Part shown: positions 34,647 to 44,892 of the stretch, one piece after another | Numbering within the stretch: the stretch's first letter is position 1 | How the letters are laid out: every line of letters begins with the position of its first letter | Origin: Flavobacterium sp. KJJ | GTDB taxonomy: Bacteria > Bacteroidota > Bacteroidia > Flavobacteriales > Flavobacteriaceae | Assembly: GCF_000708595.2 (NCBI RefSeq) | Contig: NZ_JARP01000002.1 | Location: 806,001 to 870,000 of the forward strand | Reading direction: 5' to 3' | Length of the DNA stretch: 64,000 nucleotides | Notes under the pieces: generated by a model | The model's database searches: none | What the model was told of the DNA's origin: nothing | The model's input: only the letters and a program-made list of their open reading frames with translations | Position numbers and translations under genes: made by a program

Positions 34647-37600
34647 ATGAAATTAACAAAATTACTTCTTTTTTGTGTTTCGTCTCTGTTATTCTCGGTT
34701 ATAGCTGTGGCTCAGGATGTCACGGTAAACGGGATGATTAATGATGAAAGTGGAATGCCAGTTCCAGGTGCAACAATTGTATTGAAAGGTACAACAAAGT
34801 CAACGGCATCAGATTTTGATGGGAAATTCCAAATTCAAGTGCCATCAAATGGTGTTTTGACAGTTACTTTTATTGGATATACTACAGTTACAGAAGCTGT
34901 AAACGGAAGAACAAAAATTACTATTCAATTAAAACCTGAATCACAATCACTAAATGAAGTTGTGGTTGTAGGATACGGTACTCAAAAGAAAGCAGTAGTT
35001 ACAGGATCAATTTCCAGTGTAAAAGCTGCTGATCTTGAAAAAGTACCAAATGGTCGCGTTGAGCAGGCTTTGCAAGGTAGAGTTTCTGGTGTAACGGTTG
35101 CGGCGAGTTCAGGACAGCCGGGATCTGGGTCAACAATTCGTGTACGTGGTATTACTACTTTTGGAGACGGAGGTAACAATCCGCTTTGGGTTGTAGACGG
35201 AAACGTTGTTGATGCAGGAGGAATTAACTTTTTGAATCAATCAGATATTGAATCTATTGAGGTTCTTAAAGATGCAGCATCTGCCGCAATTTACGGTACT
35301 CGTGCTGCAACGGGTGTAATTTTGGTTACAACAAAAAAAGGAAAATCAGGAAAAATTTCAGTGAATTATACTGGTTTTAGTGGTGTTTCTTCTCCAGCTA
35401 AAAGACTTAACTTATTAAATGCTACACAGTATGCTACAATAATGAATGAAAAATCTTTAGCAGATGGAGGTTCGCCTGTTTACGCTAATCCTTCCGCTTT
35501 AGGCAAAGGTACAGATTGGCAGGATGCAATTTTTAATGATCATGCTTACAGATATTCTCACGAATTAAGCTTTAGCGGTGGAGGTGAATTTTCTACTTTT
35601 TATGCGTCATTCGGTATCCAAGATCAAGAAGGTATCGTTGCAACTGATATTTCTAACTATACTAAAAAGACTTTTCGTTTAAACTCTACTCACAAAATTT
35701 CTAAGTTTTTCACTTTCGGACAAACTTTTGCGTACGCAAAACAAAAGTCACTTGGAATTGGAAATACAAACAGTGAGTTTGGAGGACCTTTGAGTTCTGC
35801 AATCAACCTAGATCCAACTACGCCTTTAGTAGTAACTGATCCTGCTGTTGCAAATGCGGCTCCATATTCAACTAATCCAGTTATTCGTGATGCAAACGGA
35901 AATCCTTACGGAATTTCTAGTGTTGTTGGTCAGGAAATGACAAATCCATTAGGATATGTTCAAACAAGATTAGGTGCATATAACTGGTCAGATGATTTCG
36001 TAGGGAATGCTTATTTAGAGGCTAATATTACAAGTCATTTAAAAGTTAGGTCTACATTGGGAGGTAAGTTAGCTTATTGGGGAGATACAGGATTTACACC
36101 TGTTTATTTCTTAAGTTCAAATGTAAATGTTCTTAAAAACAACTATCACCAAAATAATAACAAATCATTTGCTTGGAATATAGAAAACATCGTTACTTAT
36201 TCTAACAAATTTGGAGATCATAATGTTAATTTATTAGGAGGTCAAGGAACTTATGTTGATAACATTGGTGGATATGTTGGAGCTACAATGTTTGGTTTGC
36301 CTATCTCTAGTTATAAAGACGCTTCTTTTAACTTTGATATTCCACAATCAGACAGAACAAGTGGTACAAGTGATTTGATACAACATAAAGTAACATCATT
36401 ATTTGCTCGTTTAAACTATGATTATAAAGAAAAATACCTTGTAACAGGTGTAATTCGCCGTGATGGATCAACACGTTTTGGAGATAATAATAAATTTGGT
36501 GTTTTCCCTTCATTCTCTTTAGGATGGGTAGTTTCAAAAGAAGATTTCTGGAAAGAAAATGAATTTGTTAATACATTAAAAATTCGTGGAGGTTACGGAG
36601 TTGTAGGTAATGATCAGGTTGCTGATTTTAGATACATCTCATTAGTATCTGGAGGATATAACTATGCACTTGGAAACACAGGTACTATTACAACTGGTTA
36701 CGCTAACGTAACACTTGATAACCCTGATTTGAAATGGGAAGAAACTTCTCAGACAAGTATTGGTTTTGATGCGAAATTATTCAATGATTTCAATTTTACT
36801 TTTGACTATTTCATGAAAAAAACAACTGGAATTTTACAGCCAGTAGTTATTCCTGGATATGTTGGAGTTGCAGAACAGCCTTGGGCAAACGTAGCTGATA
36901 TGAACAATAGCGGTTTAGAGTTTGAATTAGGATACAAAAAAAGACTTGGAGATTTCAATTTAGGAGTAAACGGAAATGTTTCTACACTTAAAAATGAAAT
37001 TACTTATATTGGTGCTACTGCTGATTATATTGAAGGAAATGCTTCTTTTCAATCTATGGGTCCAGTTACAAGAACTGAAGTAGGGCATTCTTACAATGAG
37101 TTCTACGGTTACAAAACAGCTGGGATTTTTCAAAATGAAGCAGAAATTGCTGCTTACAAAAATGCTGCAGGCGGATTAATTCAGCCAAATGCAAAACCTG
37201 GAGATTTCCGTTGGGTAGATAATAACGGAGATGGTTCTATCTCAGATCAGGATAAACAATATCTAGGAACAAGTTTGCCAAAATTAACTTTCGGTTTAAC
37301 ATTGAACTTAGATTACAAAAACTTCGATTTCATGGCATTTGCTCAAGGAACTTCTGGAAGCAAAATTTTCCAAGGATTACGCAGGCTAGATATCTTGAAT
37401 GCTAATTATCAAACTACAGCATTAGATCGTTGGGTAGGAGAAGGAACATCAAACGATTATCCAAGACTTGCTAACAATGATACGAACAAAAACTTCAGCA
37501 ACATGTCTGACTTTTATCTTGAAAAAGGAGATTACGTTCGTTTGAAACTTGTACAATTAGGATATACTCTTCCTCTTAATTTATCATCTAAAATTGGAGC

Positions 37601-37757
37601 TGATAAAATTCGTTTCTACGTTAATGGAGAAAACCTAGTAACGTTTACTAAATATACTGGATACGATCCTGAAATTGGAGGTCAAGTATTTGGTATCGAT
37701 AGAGGTGTTTATCCACAAGCAAGATCTATTATGCTTGGGGCTAACTTTCAATTTTAA
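34647..37757 (+). CDS. SusC/RagA-family TonB-linked outer-membrane transporter
   Basis: A 1036-residue TonB-dependent transporter. Signal peptide to AVAQD; carboxypeptidase-like regulatory domain about 25-105 (VNGMINDESGMPVPGATIVLKGTTKSTASDFDGKF, split); plug from about 110 (LNEVVVVGYGTQKKAVVTGSIS, IRVRGITTFGDGGNNPLWVVDG); then a beta-barrel ending YPQARSIMLGANFQF. It imports oligosaccharides with SusD as lid. It starts the plus-strand PUL operon, 13 bases before susD. Confidence 0.95.
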   Translation: MKLTKLLLFCVSSLLFSVIAVAQDVTVNGMINDESGMPVPGATIVLKGTTKSTASDFDGKFQIQVPSNGVLTVTFIGYTTVTEAVNGRTKITIQLKPESQSLNEVVVVGYGTQKKAVVTGSISSVKAADLEKVPNGRVEQALQGRVSGVTVAASSGQPGSGSTIRVRGITTFGDGGNNPLWVVDGNVVDAGGINFLNQSDIESIEVLKDAASAAIYGTRAATGVILVTTKKGKSGKISVNYTGFSGVSSPAKRLNLLNATQYATIMNEKSLADGGSPVYANPSALGKGTDWQDAIFNDHAYRYSHELSFSGGGEFSTFYASFGIQDQEGIVATDISNYTKKTFRLNSTHKISKFFTFGQTFAYAKQKSLGIGNTNSEFGGPLSSAINLDPTTPLVVTDPAVANAAPYSTNPVIRDANGNPYGISSVVGQEMTNPLGYVQTRLGAYNWSDDFVGNAYLEANITSHLKVRSTLGGKLAYWGDTGFTPVYFLSSNVNVLKNNYHQNNNKSFAWNIENIVTYSNKFGDHNVNLLGGQGTYVDNIGGYVGATMFGLPISSYKDASFNFDIPQSDRTSGTSDLIQHKVTSLFARLNYDYKEKYLVTGVIRRDGSTRFGDNNKFGVFPSFSLGWVVSKEDFWKENEFVNTLKIRGGYGVVGNDQVADFRYISLVSGGYNYALGNTGTITTGYANVTLDNPDLKWEETSQTSIGFDAKLFNDFNFTFDYFMKKTTGILQPVVIPGYVGVAEQPWANVADMNNSGLEFELGYKKRLGDFNLGVNGNVSTLKNEITYIGATADYIEGNASFQSMGPVTRTEVGHSYNEFYGYKTAGIFQNEAEIAAYKNAAGGLIQPNAKPGDFRWVDNNGDGSISDQDKQYLGTSLPKLTFGLTLNLDYKNFDFMAFAQGTSGSKIFQGLRRLDILNANYQTTALDRWVGEGTSNDYPRLANNDTNKNFSNMSDFYLEKGDYVRLKLVQLGYTLPLNLSSKIGADKIRFYVNGENLVTFTKYTGYDPEIGGQVFGIDRGVYPQARSIMLGANFQF

Positions 37758-37770
37758 TACATAAAGAATC

Positions 37771-39279
37771 ATGAAAAATATAAAATATAAATATATATAC
37801 ATTGCCGTTGCATTGGCAGTTCTAGGCTCTTGCTCTGAGGATTTTGTAACTCTTCAGCCAAAAGGATCTTTCCTTTCAACAAGTTATTATAAAAATGAAC
37901 AACAAGCAACAGCTGCATTAGTTGGAGTTTATGATCCATTAAGAAAAAACACGGGTGGATTTGAAAATATGGTAGCAATGCTGAATGCCGGATCAGATGA
38001 TTTTTATGCTGGTGGTGGTGGTGCTTCAGATGGTAACGGAATTCAAAATTTTTCTACTCACTCTTTAACATCATTAATTATTCCAGGAAGTTTCTGGAAT
38101 GACCATTATCAAGGTGTTTACAGAGCGAATGTTTTGCTTTCTAAAATGGCAGATGTTGATATGTCAGATGCTTTAAAAGTGAGATTTACAGCAGAAACAA
38201 AAACGTTAAGAGCTTTATACTACTTTAATTTGGTGAGAATGTTTAAAAACATTCCGCTTATTTTAGAGCCGCTTACTACATCTACAATGTTAGAAGTTGA
38301 ACAAGCAACTCCAGAAGCGATTTATGCTCAAATTGAAAAAGATTTAACTGAAGCTATTCCTGGTTTGCCAACTGCTGTAAATGCTGCATCAGAATCTGGT
38401 CGTTTGACTAGAGTTTCTGCTCAAGCTTTATTAGGTAAAGTTTATTTATTTGAAGGTAAAAAACCTGAAGCAGCTGCTATTCTTGCGCAAGTAAATGGAA
38501 CTCCAGGTGCTGCGAATCAATACGGAAATAAATTGCTTGCTAATTTTAGCGATTTATGGGTAACTTCAAACAAATACAACTCTGAATCATTAATTGAAGT
38601 TTCACACACAAGTGCTGGTAATTCAAACTGGGATTTCTGGGGTTCAGGTAGAGACGAAGGAAACTCATTAAATGTTATGGTTGGACCTAGAGGTTACGCT
38701 AGACCTGCTAATTCAACAGCACCAGATCTTCCATCAGGATGGAGTTTCAGCGTGCCTACACAAAAGTTGTATGACGCTATGAAAAATGATCCAAGATTTG
38801 GAGCTACAATTTTAGACATTAAGGCATTAAAAGCGGCTGGTTCTGCTGATTATATTGGCGGTTACCAAGATACTGGATATTTCTTAAATAAATTCTTGCC
38901 TAGACAATCAGATGTTCGTACAGGCGGAGGAGCTGCAGAGTTAAACTACAAACAAGATTCGTATATCATTAGACTTGCAGATACTTATTTAATGGAAGCT
39001 GAAGCATTAGGTTCAGGAGCTAGAGCGCAGGCATTATTAGATGCTGTTAGAGCTAGAGTTGGATTGCCATCTGTTCCAGTAACATTAGCTGCAATTAAAA
39101 ATGAAAGAAGAATGGAGCTTGCAGGAGAAGGTCATAGATTTTTTGACTTAGTAAGATGGGGAGATGCTGCAACGGCTTTAGCTGATAGAGGTTTTAATGC
39201 AGGAACAGATGAGATCTTTCCAATTCCTCACGTTGAGCTAGTGGGTACAAAATTGAAACAAAACCCTAACTACGAATAA
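37771..39279 (+). CDS. SusD/RagB-family surface glycan-binding lipoprotein
   Basis: A 502-residue lipoprotein (YIAVALAVLGSCSEDFV). SusD features: LQPKGSFLSTSYYKNEQQATAALVGVYD, TPEAIYAQIEKDLTEAIPGLP, RVSAQALLGKVYLFEGK, NERRMELAGEGHRFFDLVRWG, EIFPIPHVELVGTKLKQNPNY. It binds glycan at the surface as the lid of the SusC transporter. A GGGG-rich loop DDFYAGGGGASDGNG is near residue 75. Confidence 0.95.
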   Translation: MKNIKYKYIYIAVALAVLGSCSEDFVTLQPKGSFLSTSYYKNEQQATAALVGVYDPLRKNTGGFENMVAMLNAGSDDFYAGGGGASDGNGIQNFSTHSLTSLIIPGSFWNDHYQGVYRANVLLSKMADVDMSDALKVRFTAETKTLRALYYFNLVRMFKNIPLILEPLTTSTMLEVEQATPEAIYAQIEKDLTEAIPGLPTAVNAASESGRLTRVSAQALLGKVYLFEGKKPEAAAILAQVNGTPGAANQYGNKLLANFSDLWVTSNKYNSESLIEVSHTSAGNSNWDFWGSGRDEGNSLNVMVGPRGYARPANSTAPDLPSGWSFSVPTQKLYDAMKNDPRFGATILDIKALKAAGSADYIGGYQDTGYFLNKFLPRQSDVRTGGGAAELNYKQDSYIIRLADTYLMEAEALGSGARAQALLDAVRARVGLPSVPVTLAAIKNERRMELAGEGHRFFDLVRWGDAATALADRGFNAGTDEIFPIPHVELVGTKLKQNPNYE

Positions 39280-39310
39280 TAAAAAACTATCTAACCAAAA
39301 ACCAAAAAAG

Positions 39311-40189
39311 ATGAACCTAAATATAAATTTAAAGAAAAGTGTATTCCTAATGCTAGCTGTAGCATTAGGAACACTAACAAGCTGCGATGACGAAGTTGGT
39401 AACGGAAATGGATTAGCTGCAGCTAATGTTGATGCTTCATTTACTGTAACTCCAGTTACAGGCGCAGTAAATACCTATCTATTAACGGCACAGCCAAAAG
39501 GTGTTATTTCATCTAAATGGAATATCGGTGATGGTGATTATGCAGGTAAAATGAATGAAACAATTACGTTGCCAGACGCAGGAACTTATACGGTAACTCA
39601 TAAGGCTATTGGAGCTGGAGGAACATTAGGAAAAGCTACTGCTCAAATTGTTGTGGCTAAAACGGACCCTCTAAAAGGAAATTTAGTTCAAGGAGGCTCT
39701 TTTGAAACTGCTGCTGATCAAGCAAAATGGACTGTGCTAAATCTTAGTGCAACTGGAGCTGCTTTCTGGTCGTATGCAAATAAAAGTGCTACAATACATT
39801 CTCCTGGAGGATGGGCACAAGAAGGGATTTACCAGGCAATTGATGTTATTAAAGATAAAGAATACACAATCGATATGTTGGTTTCTTGCCCTAGCGGTTC
39901 TGATGAAACTTGGTTCGAAGTTTACGCAGGTACATCAGCTCCTAAATCTGGAGTAGAATACAAAGACAACAAAGTAATGGGATTAAGTACTTGGGACGGT
40001 TGTGCTAAAGCAGCTTTCTCTGGCAAATTATCTGTTGTAGGATGCGTTAAAAATGACGTAACCGGAACGGTTTCCAATACAGTAAAATTCGCTCAAAGCG
40101 GAAAAATTTATCTTCTTATCAGAAGTGGTGGTAATACATTTACTAAAGATGGTATCACTGTTTCTAAAATTGAATTAAGAGGGAAATAA
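39311..40189 (+). CDS. Surface glycan-binding protein candidate (PKD-like plus carbohydrate-binding-like domain)
   Basis: A 292-residue lipoprotein (LAVALGTLTSCDDEV). Residues about 40-115 form a PKD-like domain (SSKWNIGDGDYAGKMNETITLPDAGTYTVTHKA, split). Residues about 125-292 look like a CBM4/galactose-binding beta-sandwich (NLVQGGSFETAADQAKW, WAQEGIYQAIDVIKDKEYTI, IYLLIRSGG). Its place after susD is that of SusE/SGBP proteins, which bind glycan at the cell surface. No enzyme motif is seen. Confidence 0.82.
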   Translation: MNLNINLKKSVFLMLAVALGTLTSCDDEVGNGNGLAAANVDASFTVTPVTGAVNTYLLTAQPKGVISSKWNIGDGDYAGKMNETITLPDAGTYTVTHKAIGAGGTLGKATAQIVVAKTDPLKGNLVQGGSFETAADQAKWTVLNLSATGAAFWSYANKSATIHSPGGWAQEGIYQAIDVIKDKEYTIDMLVSCPSGSDETWFEVYAGTSAPKSGVEYKDNKVMGLSTWDGCAKAAFSGKLSVVGCVKNDVTGTVSNTVKFAQSGKIYLLIRSGGNTFTKDGITVSKIELRGK

Positions 40190-40219
40190 AAGATTAAGTT
40201 AAGTTTAAGTTTGGTTGTA

Positions 40220-40255
40220 AATAGCCCATAATCGTTATGAGTATGGGCTATTTTT
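40220..40255 (+). terminator. Internal PUL terminator after the surface glycan-binding gene
   Basis: AATAGCCCATA (40220-40230) / TATGGGCTATT (40242-40252), then a T run. Within the PUL it would lower expression of the enzymes relative to susCD. Confidence 0.8.
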
Positions 40256-40340
40256 TAAATCCTTAAACTGATGCAGATAAACTTTCGTTAAAAAAATTTC
40301 TGTAAAAACTTCAAATTAGAATTTAAATAATAAGGGAAGA

Positions 40341-41792
40341 ATGAAAAATAATAGTTTTAAAATTCTATGTTTTTTGTTTTCAGTGGCATCTTTTGGCCAG
40401 CCGAAAACAAAAAAAGAATTTACAACCAGTGGAAAAAAAATAACGGTATATACTACTGCTGAAAACTCAAATTTGAGATTAACGTCTACAGATAATTTGA
40501 CTTTTTCTGCATCTAAACAGCCTCTTGAAGTAGAGTCGTCTGTTTTTGTAGAACCATCAAAAAAGTTTCAGACTTTCATGGGAATTGGAGGAGCTATTAC
40601 TGATGCGAGTGCCGAAATATTTGCTAAACTTTCAAAAGAAAAACAAACTGAATTCTTAAATGCCTACTATGATAAACAAAAAGGTATAGGCTATTCTTTG
40701 CTAAGAACAACGATACAAAGTTCTGATTTTAGCAGTGGAAGCTATTCTTATATCAAAGAAGGAGATAAAGATTTAAAAACTTTTTCTATTGATCATGATA
40801 GACAATATCGTATTCCATTAATAAAACAAGCTATTCAAACCGCTGGCGGAAAGCTAACAACTTATGTAGCGCCATGGTCTCCAAATGCTTTTATGAAAAG
40901 CAATAAAGATGTACTTAAAGGCGGCACATTATTGCCTGAATATTATCAGACTTGGGCAAACTTTTACGCAAAATTTATTAAAGAGTATGAGAAAGAAGGA
41001 ATTCCAATTTGGGGAACTTCAACTCAAAATGAGCCGATGGCAGTTCAAACTTGGGAATCTTGTATTTATACTGCCGAAGCAGAAAGAGATTTTATTAAAA
41101 ATTTCCTCGGGCCAACACTTAAAAAAGAAAAACTAGGAAATGTAAAAATCATAGTTTGGGATCACAACCGTGACTTGATGAATTATAGAGCAAATGTTAT
41201 TTACTCTGATCCAGAAGCTTCAAAATATGTTTGGGGAATGGGTTTTCATTGGTATGAAAACTGGTCTGGAGGAGCATCAATGTTTGACAATGTTGGTAAA
41301 GTAAATGAAGCTTATCCTGACAAAGGACTACTATTTACAGAAGGCTGTGTCGAAAAATTTGATGCCAAAAAATACCAATTTTGGGGTAACGGAGAAAGAT
41401 ATGGAATTTCTATGATCAACGATTTTAATAATGGAACTGCTGGCTGGACAGACTGGAATATTCTTTTAGATCAAAATGGAGGTCCTAATCATGTTGGTAA
41501 TTTCTGTTTCTCACCAATTCATGCTGATACAACAACTGGCGAATTAATTTATACACCATCTTATTATTATATTGGTCATTTTTCAAAATTCATTCATTTA
41601 AATGCAGTTCGAGTAAGCTCTGCAGTAAGCAGAAGTGCATTGTTAAGTACTTCATTTTTGAATACAGATGGTACAATGGCAACTGTTGTTATGAATCAAT
41701 CTGATAAAGAGATTACTTATAATTTAATTATAGCTGCTGAAAAAGCAGTAGTTAAGATTCCTCCCCACGCTATACAAACACTTGTGTATTAG
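40341..41792 (+). CDS. GH30-family glycoside hydrolase (copy A1)
   Basis: A 483-residue secreted enzyme with a type I signal peptide (FLFSVASFGQ). The (beta/alpha)8 domain has acid/base Glu231 in TQNEP and nucleophile Glu334 in LLFTEGCVE, and SWSP/HWYEN motifs; a small beta-domain ends it. Closest in sequence to the next gene. GH30 enzymes of this sort act on beta-glucosides, often beta-1,6-linked; whether it is exo or endo cannot be told. Unlike the other three GH30s it has no lipobox, so it may be periplasmic or secreted free. A terminator follows. Confidence 0.9.
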   Translation: MKNNSFKILCFLFSVASFGQPKTKKEFTTSGKKITVYTTAENSNLRLTSTDNLTFSASKQPLEVESSVFVEPSKKFQTFMGIGGAITDASAEIFAKLSKEKQTEFLNAYYDKQKGIGYSLLRTTIQSSDFSSGSYSYIKEGDKDLKTFSIDHDRQYRIPLIKQAIQTAGGKLTTYVAPWSPNAFMKSNKDVLKGGTLLPEYYQTWANFYAKFIKEYEKEGIPIWGTSTQNEPMAVQTWESCIYTAEAERDFIKNFLGPTLKKEKLGNVKIIVWDHNRDLMNYRANVIYSDPEASKYVWGMGFHWYENWSGGASMFDNVGKVNEAYPDKGLLFTEGCVEKFDAKKYQFWGNGERYGISMINDFNNGTAGWTDWNILLDQNGGPNHVGNFCFSPIHADTTTGELIYTPSYYYIGHFSKFIHLNAVRVSSAVSRSALLSTSFLNTDGTMATVVMNQSDKEITYNLIIAAEKAVVKIPPHAIQTLVY

Positions 41793-41810
41793 TATTGTGT
41801 AGTAAATAAT

Positions 41811-41855
41811 GAGGGCTGAATTGAATCATCCAAATTAGCCCTCAATTTTACTTTT
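41811..41855 (+). terminator. Internal PUL terminator between GH30 copies A1 and A2
   Basis: GAGGGCT (41811-41817) / AGCCCTC (41837-41843) followed by AATTTTACTTTT. Confidence 0.65.
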
Positions 41856-41886
41856 ATTTTAAATTAAATCGTTTTTTGAAAGTACA

Positions 41887-43356
41887 ATGAAAACCATAAA
41901 TCGAATTTTATTAGTCCTAATATTAATACTGCAATTAAGTTGTAATTCATCAAAAATTGCAGATGGTTCTTCAGTTTCTGTACCTCAAGCAAATAAAAAA
42001 ATCGAAGTTTATACTACAGCTGAAAACTCAAAATTACGATTGTCATTATCGAATAATTTTATTTCGAATGCTGCTTCACAACAAACAAATTCAACAGTTT
42101 CTATTGCTATAGATCCTACAAAAACAGATCAGACATTTTTAGGAATTGGAGGTGCAATTACAGACGCAAGTGCAGAAGTTTTCGCCAAATTATCACCTAA
42201 AAAACAACAGGAATTCCTAACTGCTTACTACGACAAAAATAAAGGAATTAGCTATTCATTAGCCAGAACCAACATACATAGCTGCGATTTTAGCAGTGAG
42301 AGTTATACTTATATTGCTGAAGGTGATAAAGATTTAAAAACTTTCAATATCGATCACGATCGAAAATTCCGAATTCCACTTCTTAGAAAAGCAATTGAAA
42401 CTGCCGGCGGGAAATTAACTTTATTTGTTAGTCCGTGGAGTCCCCCAGCTTTCATGAAAGACAATAATGATATTTTGCACGGCGGCGTTTTATTGCCTCA
42501 GTTTGCACAATCGTGGGCAAATTATTATGTGAAATTTATTAGAGCATACGAAAAAGAAGGTATTCCTGTTTGGGGTTTAACCATTCAGAATGAACCAATG
42601 GCCAGACAGAGTTGGGAATCTTGTATTTATACTCCTGAGGCCGAAAGAGATTTCTTGAAAAACTTTCTTGGTCCAACTTTAAAAAAGGAAGGACTTGGTT
42701 CTAAAAACATTATCATCTGGGATCACAATCGAGGAGATATGTTAGAAAAAAGAGCCAATCTTGTTTTCTCAGATCCTGAAGTTTCAAAATATGCATGGGG
42801 AATAGGATTTCACTGGTATGAAACCTGGAATGGAGGACCACCTCAATTTGAATCTGTAGCGAAAGTTCATGAAGCTTTTCCAAATAAAAATTTACTTTTT
42901 ACTGAAGGCTGTGTCGAAAGATTTGATGCTGCAAAATTTCAGTTTTGGGCAAATGCGGAACGCTATGGTCTCAACATAATTAACGATTTTAATAACGGGA
43001 CGGTTGGCTGGACAGATTGGAATATTCTTTTAGATGAAAGAGGAGGGCCAAATCACGTAGGTAATTTTTGCTTTTCGCCTATTCATGCCGACACCACAAA
43101 AGATGAATTGATCTACACACCAATGTATTATTATATTGGACATTTCTCAAAGTTTATTCGCCCAAATGCGAAGCGAATAACACAGACTGTTAGTGATAAA
43201 ACTCTTTTAATTACATCATTTAAAAATAGTGATGGAAGAATTGCCACTATTGTTATGAACCAAACCAATAAAGATGTTGTATATACTTTAAACAGCATCA
43301 TTTTAAAAACTACTATTACTATTCCAGCACACGCTATACAGACTGTTGTATACTAG
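41887..43356 (+). CDS. GH30-family glycoside hydrolase lipoprotein (copy A2)
   Basis: A 489-residue lipoprotein (LILILQLSCNSSK). It is very similar along its length to the preceding gene: GDKDLKTF.IDHDR, GGKLT.....PWSP, WESCIYT.EAERDF.KNFLGPTLKKE and WDHNR recur. Acid/base Glu236 in IQNEP and nucleophile Glu340 in LLFTEGCVE. Proposed beta-glucosidase activity as for A1. The lipid anchor predicts outer-membrane attachment. The pair is a likely tandem duplication. Confidence 0.9.
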   Translation: MKTINRILLVLILILQLSCNSSKIADGSSVSVPQANKKIEVYTTAENSKLRLSLSNNFISNAASQQTNSTVSIAIDPTKTDQTFLGIGGAITDASAEVFAKLSPKKQQEFLTAYYDKNKGISYSLARTNIHSCDFSSESYTYIAEGDKDLKTFNIDHDRKFRIPLLRKAIETAGGKLTLFVSPWSPPAFMKDNNDILHGGVLLPQFAQSWANYYVKFIRAYEKEGIPVWGLTIQNEPMARQSWESCIYTPEAERDFLKNFLGPTLKKEGLGSKNIIIWDHNRGDMLEKRANLVFSDPEVSKYAWGIGFHWYETWNGGPPQFESVAKVHEAFPNKNLLFTEGCVERFDAAKFQFWANAERYGLNIINDFNNGTVGWTDWNILLDERGGPNHVGNFCFSPIHADTTKDELIYTPMYYYIGHFSKFIRPNAKRITQTVSDKTLLITSFKNSDGRIATIVMNQTNKDVVYTLNSIILKTTITIPAHAIQTVVY

Positions 43357-43383
43357 TGTACTATTAACTAAAAAACTATAAAA

Positions 43384-44856
43384 ATGAAACTGAATTTAAA
43401 AACCACGATAAAAGCACTATTTTTTGCAGCAGCTATATTGGCTCAAGTGAAATGTTCTTCCTCAAATGATGTGGTAGATCCGCCTGTTACGCCTCCGGTT
43501 GTTGTTCCTCCAGTTGTAGTAACAAATGATGTTGATTTTTGGCTCACAAAAGGAGATCAAAGCGTTTTGCTGGCTAAACAATCTGGAACTTTAGGATTTG
43601 GAACTACGCCTAATACATATACAAACATTGAAGTTAATGTTTCTCAAAAATATCAGACTGTAGACGGTTTTGGATATACTTTAACAGGCGGAAGTGCAGA
43701 GGTAATTAATCAATTAAACGCAGCTAAAAAAGCAGCTCTTTTGCAAGAATTATTTGGTTCTGGCGAAAACTCAATTGGAATAAGTTATCTAAGAATCAGC
43801 ATTGGTGCCTCGGATTTGAATGCTGCACCTTTTACTTATGATGATCTTCCTACTGGAGATACGGATTTAGATTTGGCGAAATTTAGTTTGGATAAAGATA
43901 AAACAGGCGTAATTGCACTGTTGAAAGAAATTCTTGCCATTAATCCAAAGATTCTAATTTTAGCAACGCCATGGTCAGCACCACTTTGGATGAAAGATAA
44001 AAACAGTTTTATTGGAGGAAAATTACAAACCCAATATTATGATGTTTACGCAAAATATTTTGTAAAATACATTCAGCAAATGAAGGCAGAAGGAATTACA
44101 ATTGATGCTGTAACACCTCAAAACGAACCTTTACATGATGGGAACAATCCAAGTATGTATATGTCTGCAGGAGAACAGGCGAATTTTATAAAAACAAATC
44201 TAGGTCCTGCATTAAAAGCAGCAAATCTTAGTGTAAAAATTATTGCTTACGATCACAATTGTGATAATCCAAATTATCCAAAAGCAATTTTGGCGGATGC
44301 CGATGCATTTCCTTTTGTAGACGGTTCGGCATTTCACTTATACGCTGGAGATATCAGTGCGCTAACAAATGTTTACAATTCTTACCCAACAAAAAATGTG
44401 TATTTCACAGAACAATGGACATCTTCTGCTGGTGAATTTGCAGGTGATTTAAAGTGGCATGTTCGAAATGTTGTTATCGGCTCAATGAGAAATTACAGCA
44501 AAAATGCACTAGAATGGAATTTAGCCAACAACGGTGCTTTCGAACCTCATACTGCAGGCGGATGTTCAATGTGCAAAGGTGCGCTGACAGTTACTACAAG
44601 TGATACTTTTCAGCGTAATGTTGCGTATTATATTATTGCTCATGCGTCGAAATTTGTTCCGGCAGGCTCAATCAGAATTGCAAGTAATTCAAGTGGAAAT
44701 CTGCAAAATGTAGCTTTTATTACACCATCTGGTTCAAAAGTTTTAATTGTTGAAAATGATGGAGCAGCAAGCGAAATCTTCAATATTAAATTCAATGATA
44801 AATGGATCACAACTTCTTTAGATGCAGGAGCTGTGGGGACGTATACTTGGAAATAA
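43384..44856 (+). CDS. GH30-family glycoside hydrolase lipoprotein (copy B1), beta-1,6-glucanase-like
   Basis: A 490-residue lipoprotein (LAQVKCSSSN) with a Pro/Val-rich linker (VVDPPVTPPVVVPPVVV). Acid/base Glu248 in TPQNEPLHDGNNPSMYM and nucleophile Glu343 in VYFTEQW. The residue pattern TPQNEPLH.GNNPS and GGCSMCKGAL matches GH30_3-like beta-1,6-glucanases more than the A pair. Its nearest relative in the window is the GH30 at 48644. Likely an endo-beta-1,6-glucanase at the cell surface. Confidence 0.9.
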   Translation: MKLNLKTTIKALFFAAAILAQVKCSSSNDVVDPPVTPPVVVPPVVVTNDVDFWLTKGDQSVLLAKQSGTLGFGTTPNTYTNIEVNVSQKYQTVDGFGYTLTGGSAEVINQLNAAKKAALLQELFGSGENSIGISYLRISIGASDLNAAPFTYDDLPTGDTDLDLAKFSLDKDKTGVIALLKEILAINPKILILATPWSAPLWMKDKNSFIGGKLQTQYYDVYAKYFVKYIQQMKAEGITIDAVTPQNEPLHDGNNPSMYMSAGEQANFIKTNLGPALKAANLSVKIIAYDHNCDNPNYPKAILADADAFPFVDGSAFHLYAGDISALTNVYNSYPTKNVYFTEQWTSSAGEFAGDLKWHVRNVVIGSMRNYSKNALEWNLANNGAFEPHTAGGCSMCKGALTVTTSDTFQRNVAYYIIAHASKFVPAGSIRIASNSSGNLQNVAFITPSGSKVLIVENDGAASEIFNIKFNDKWITTSLDAGAVGTYTWK

Positions 44857-44892
44857 TCAGATAATTTAAACCGGAAATAAATCAATTTTCAG

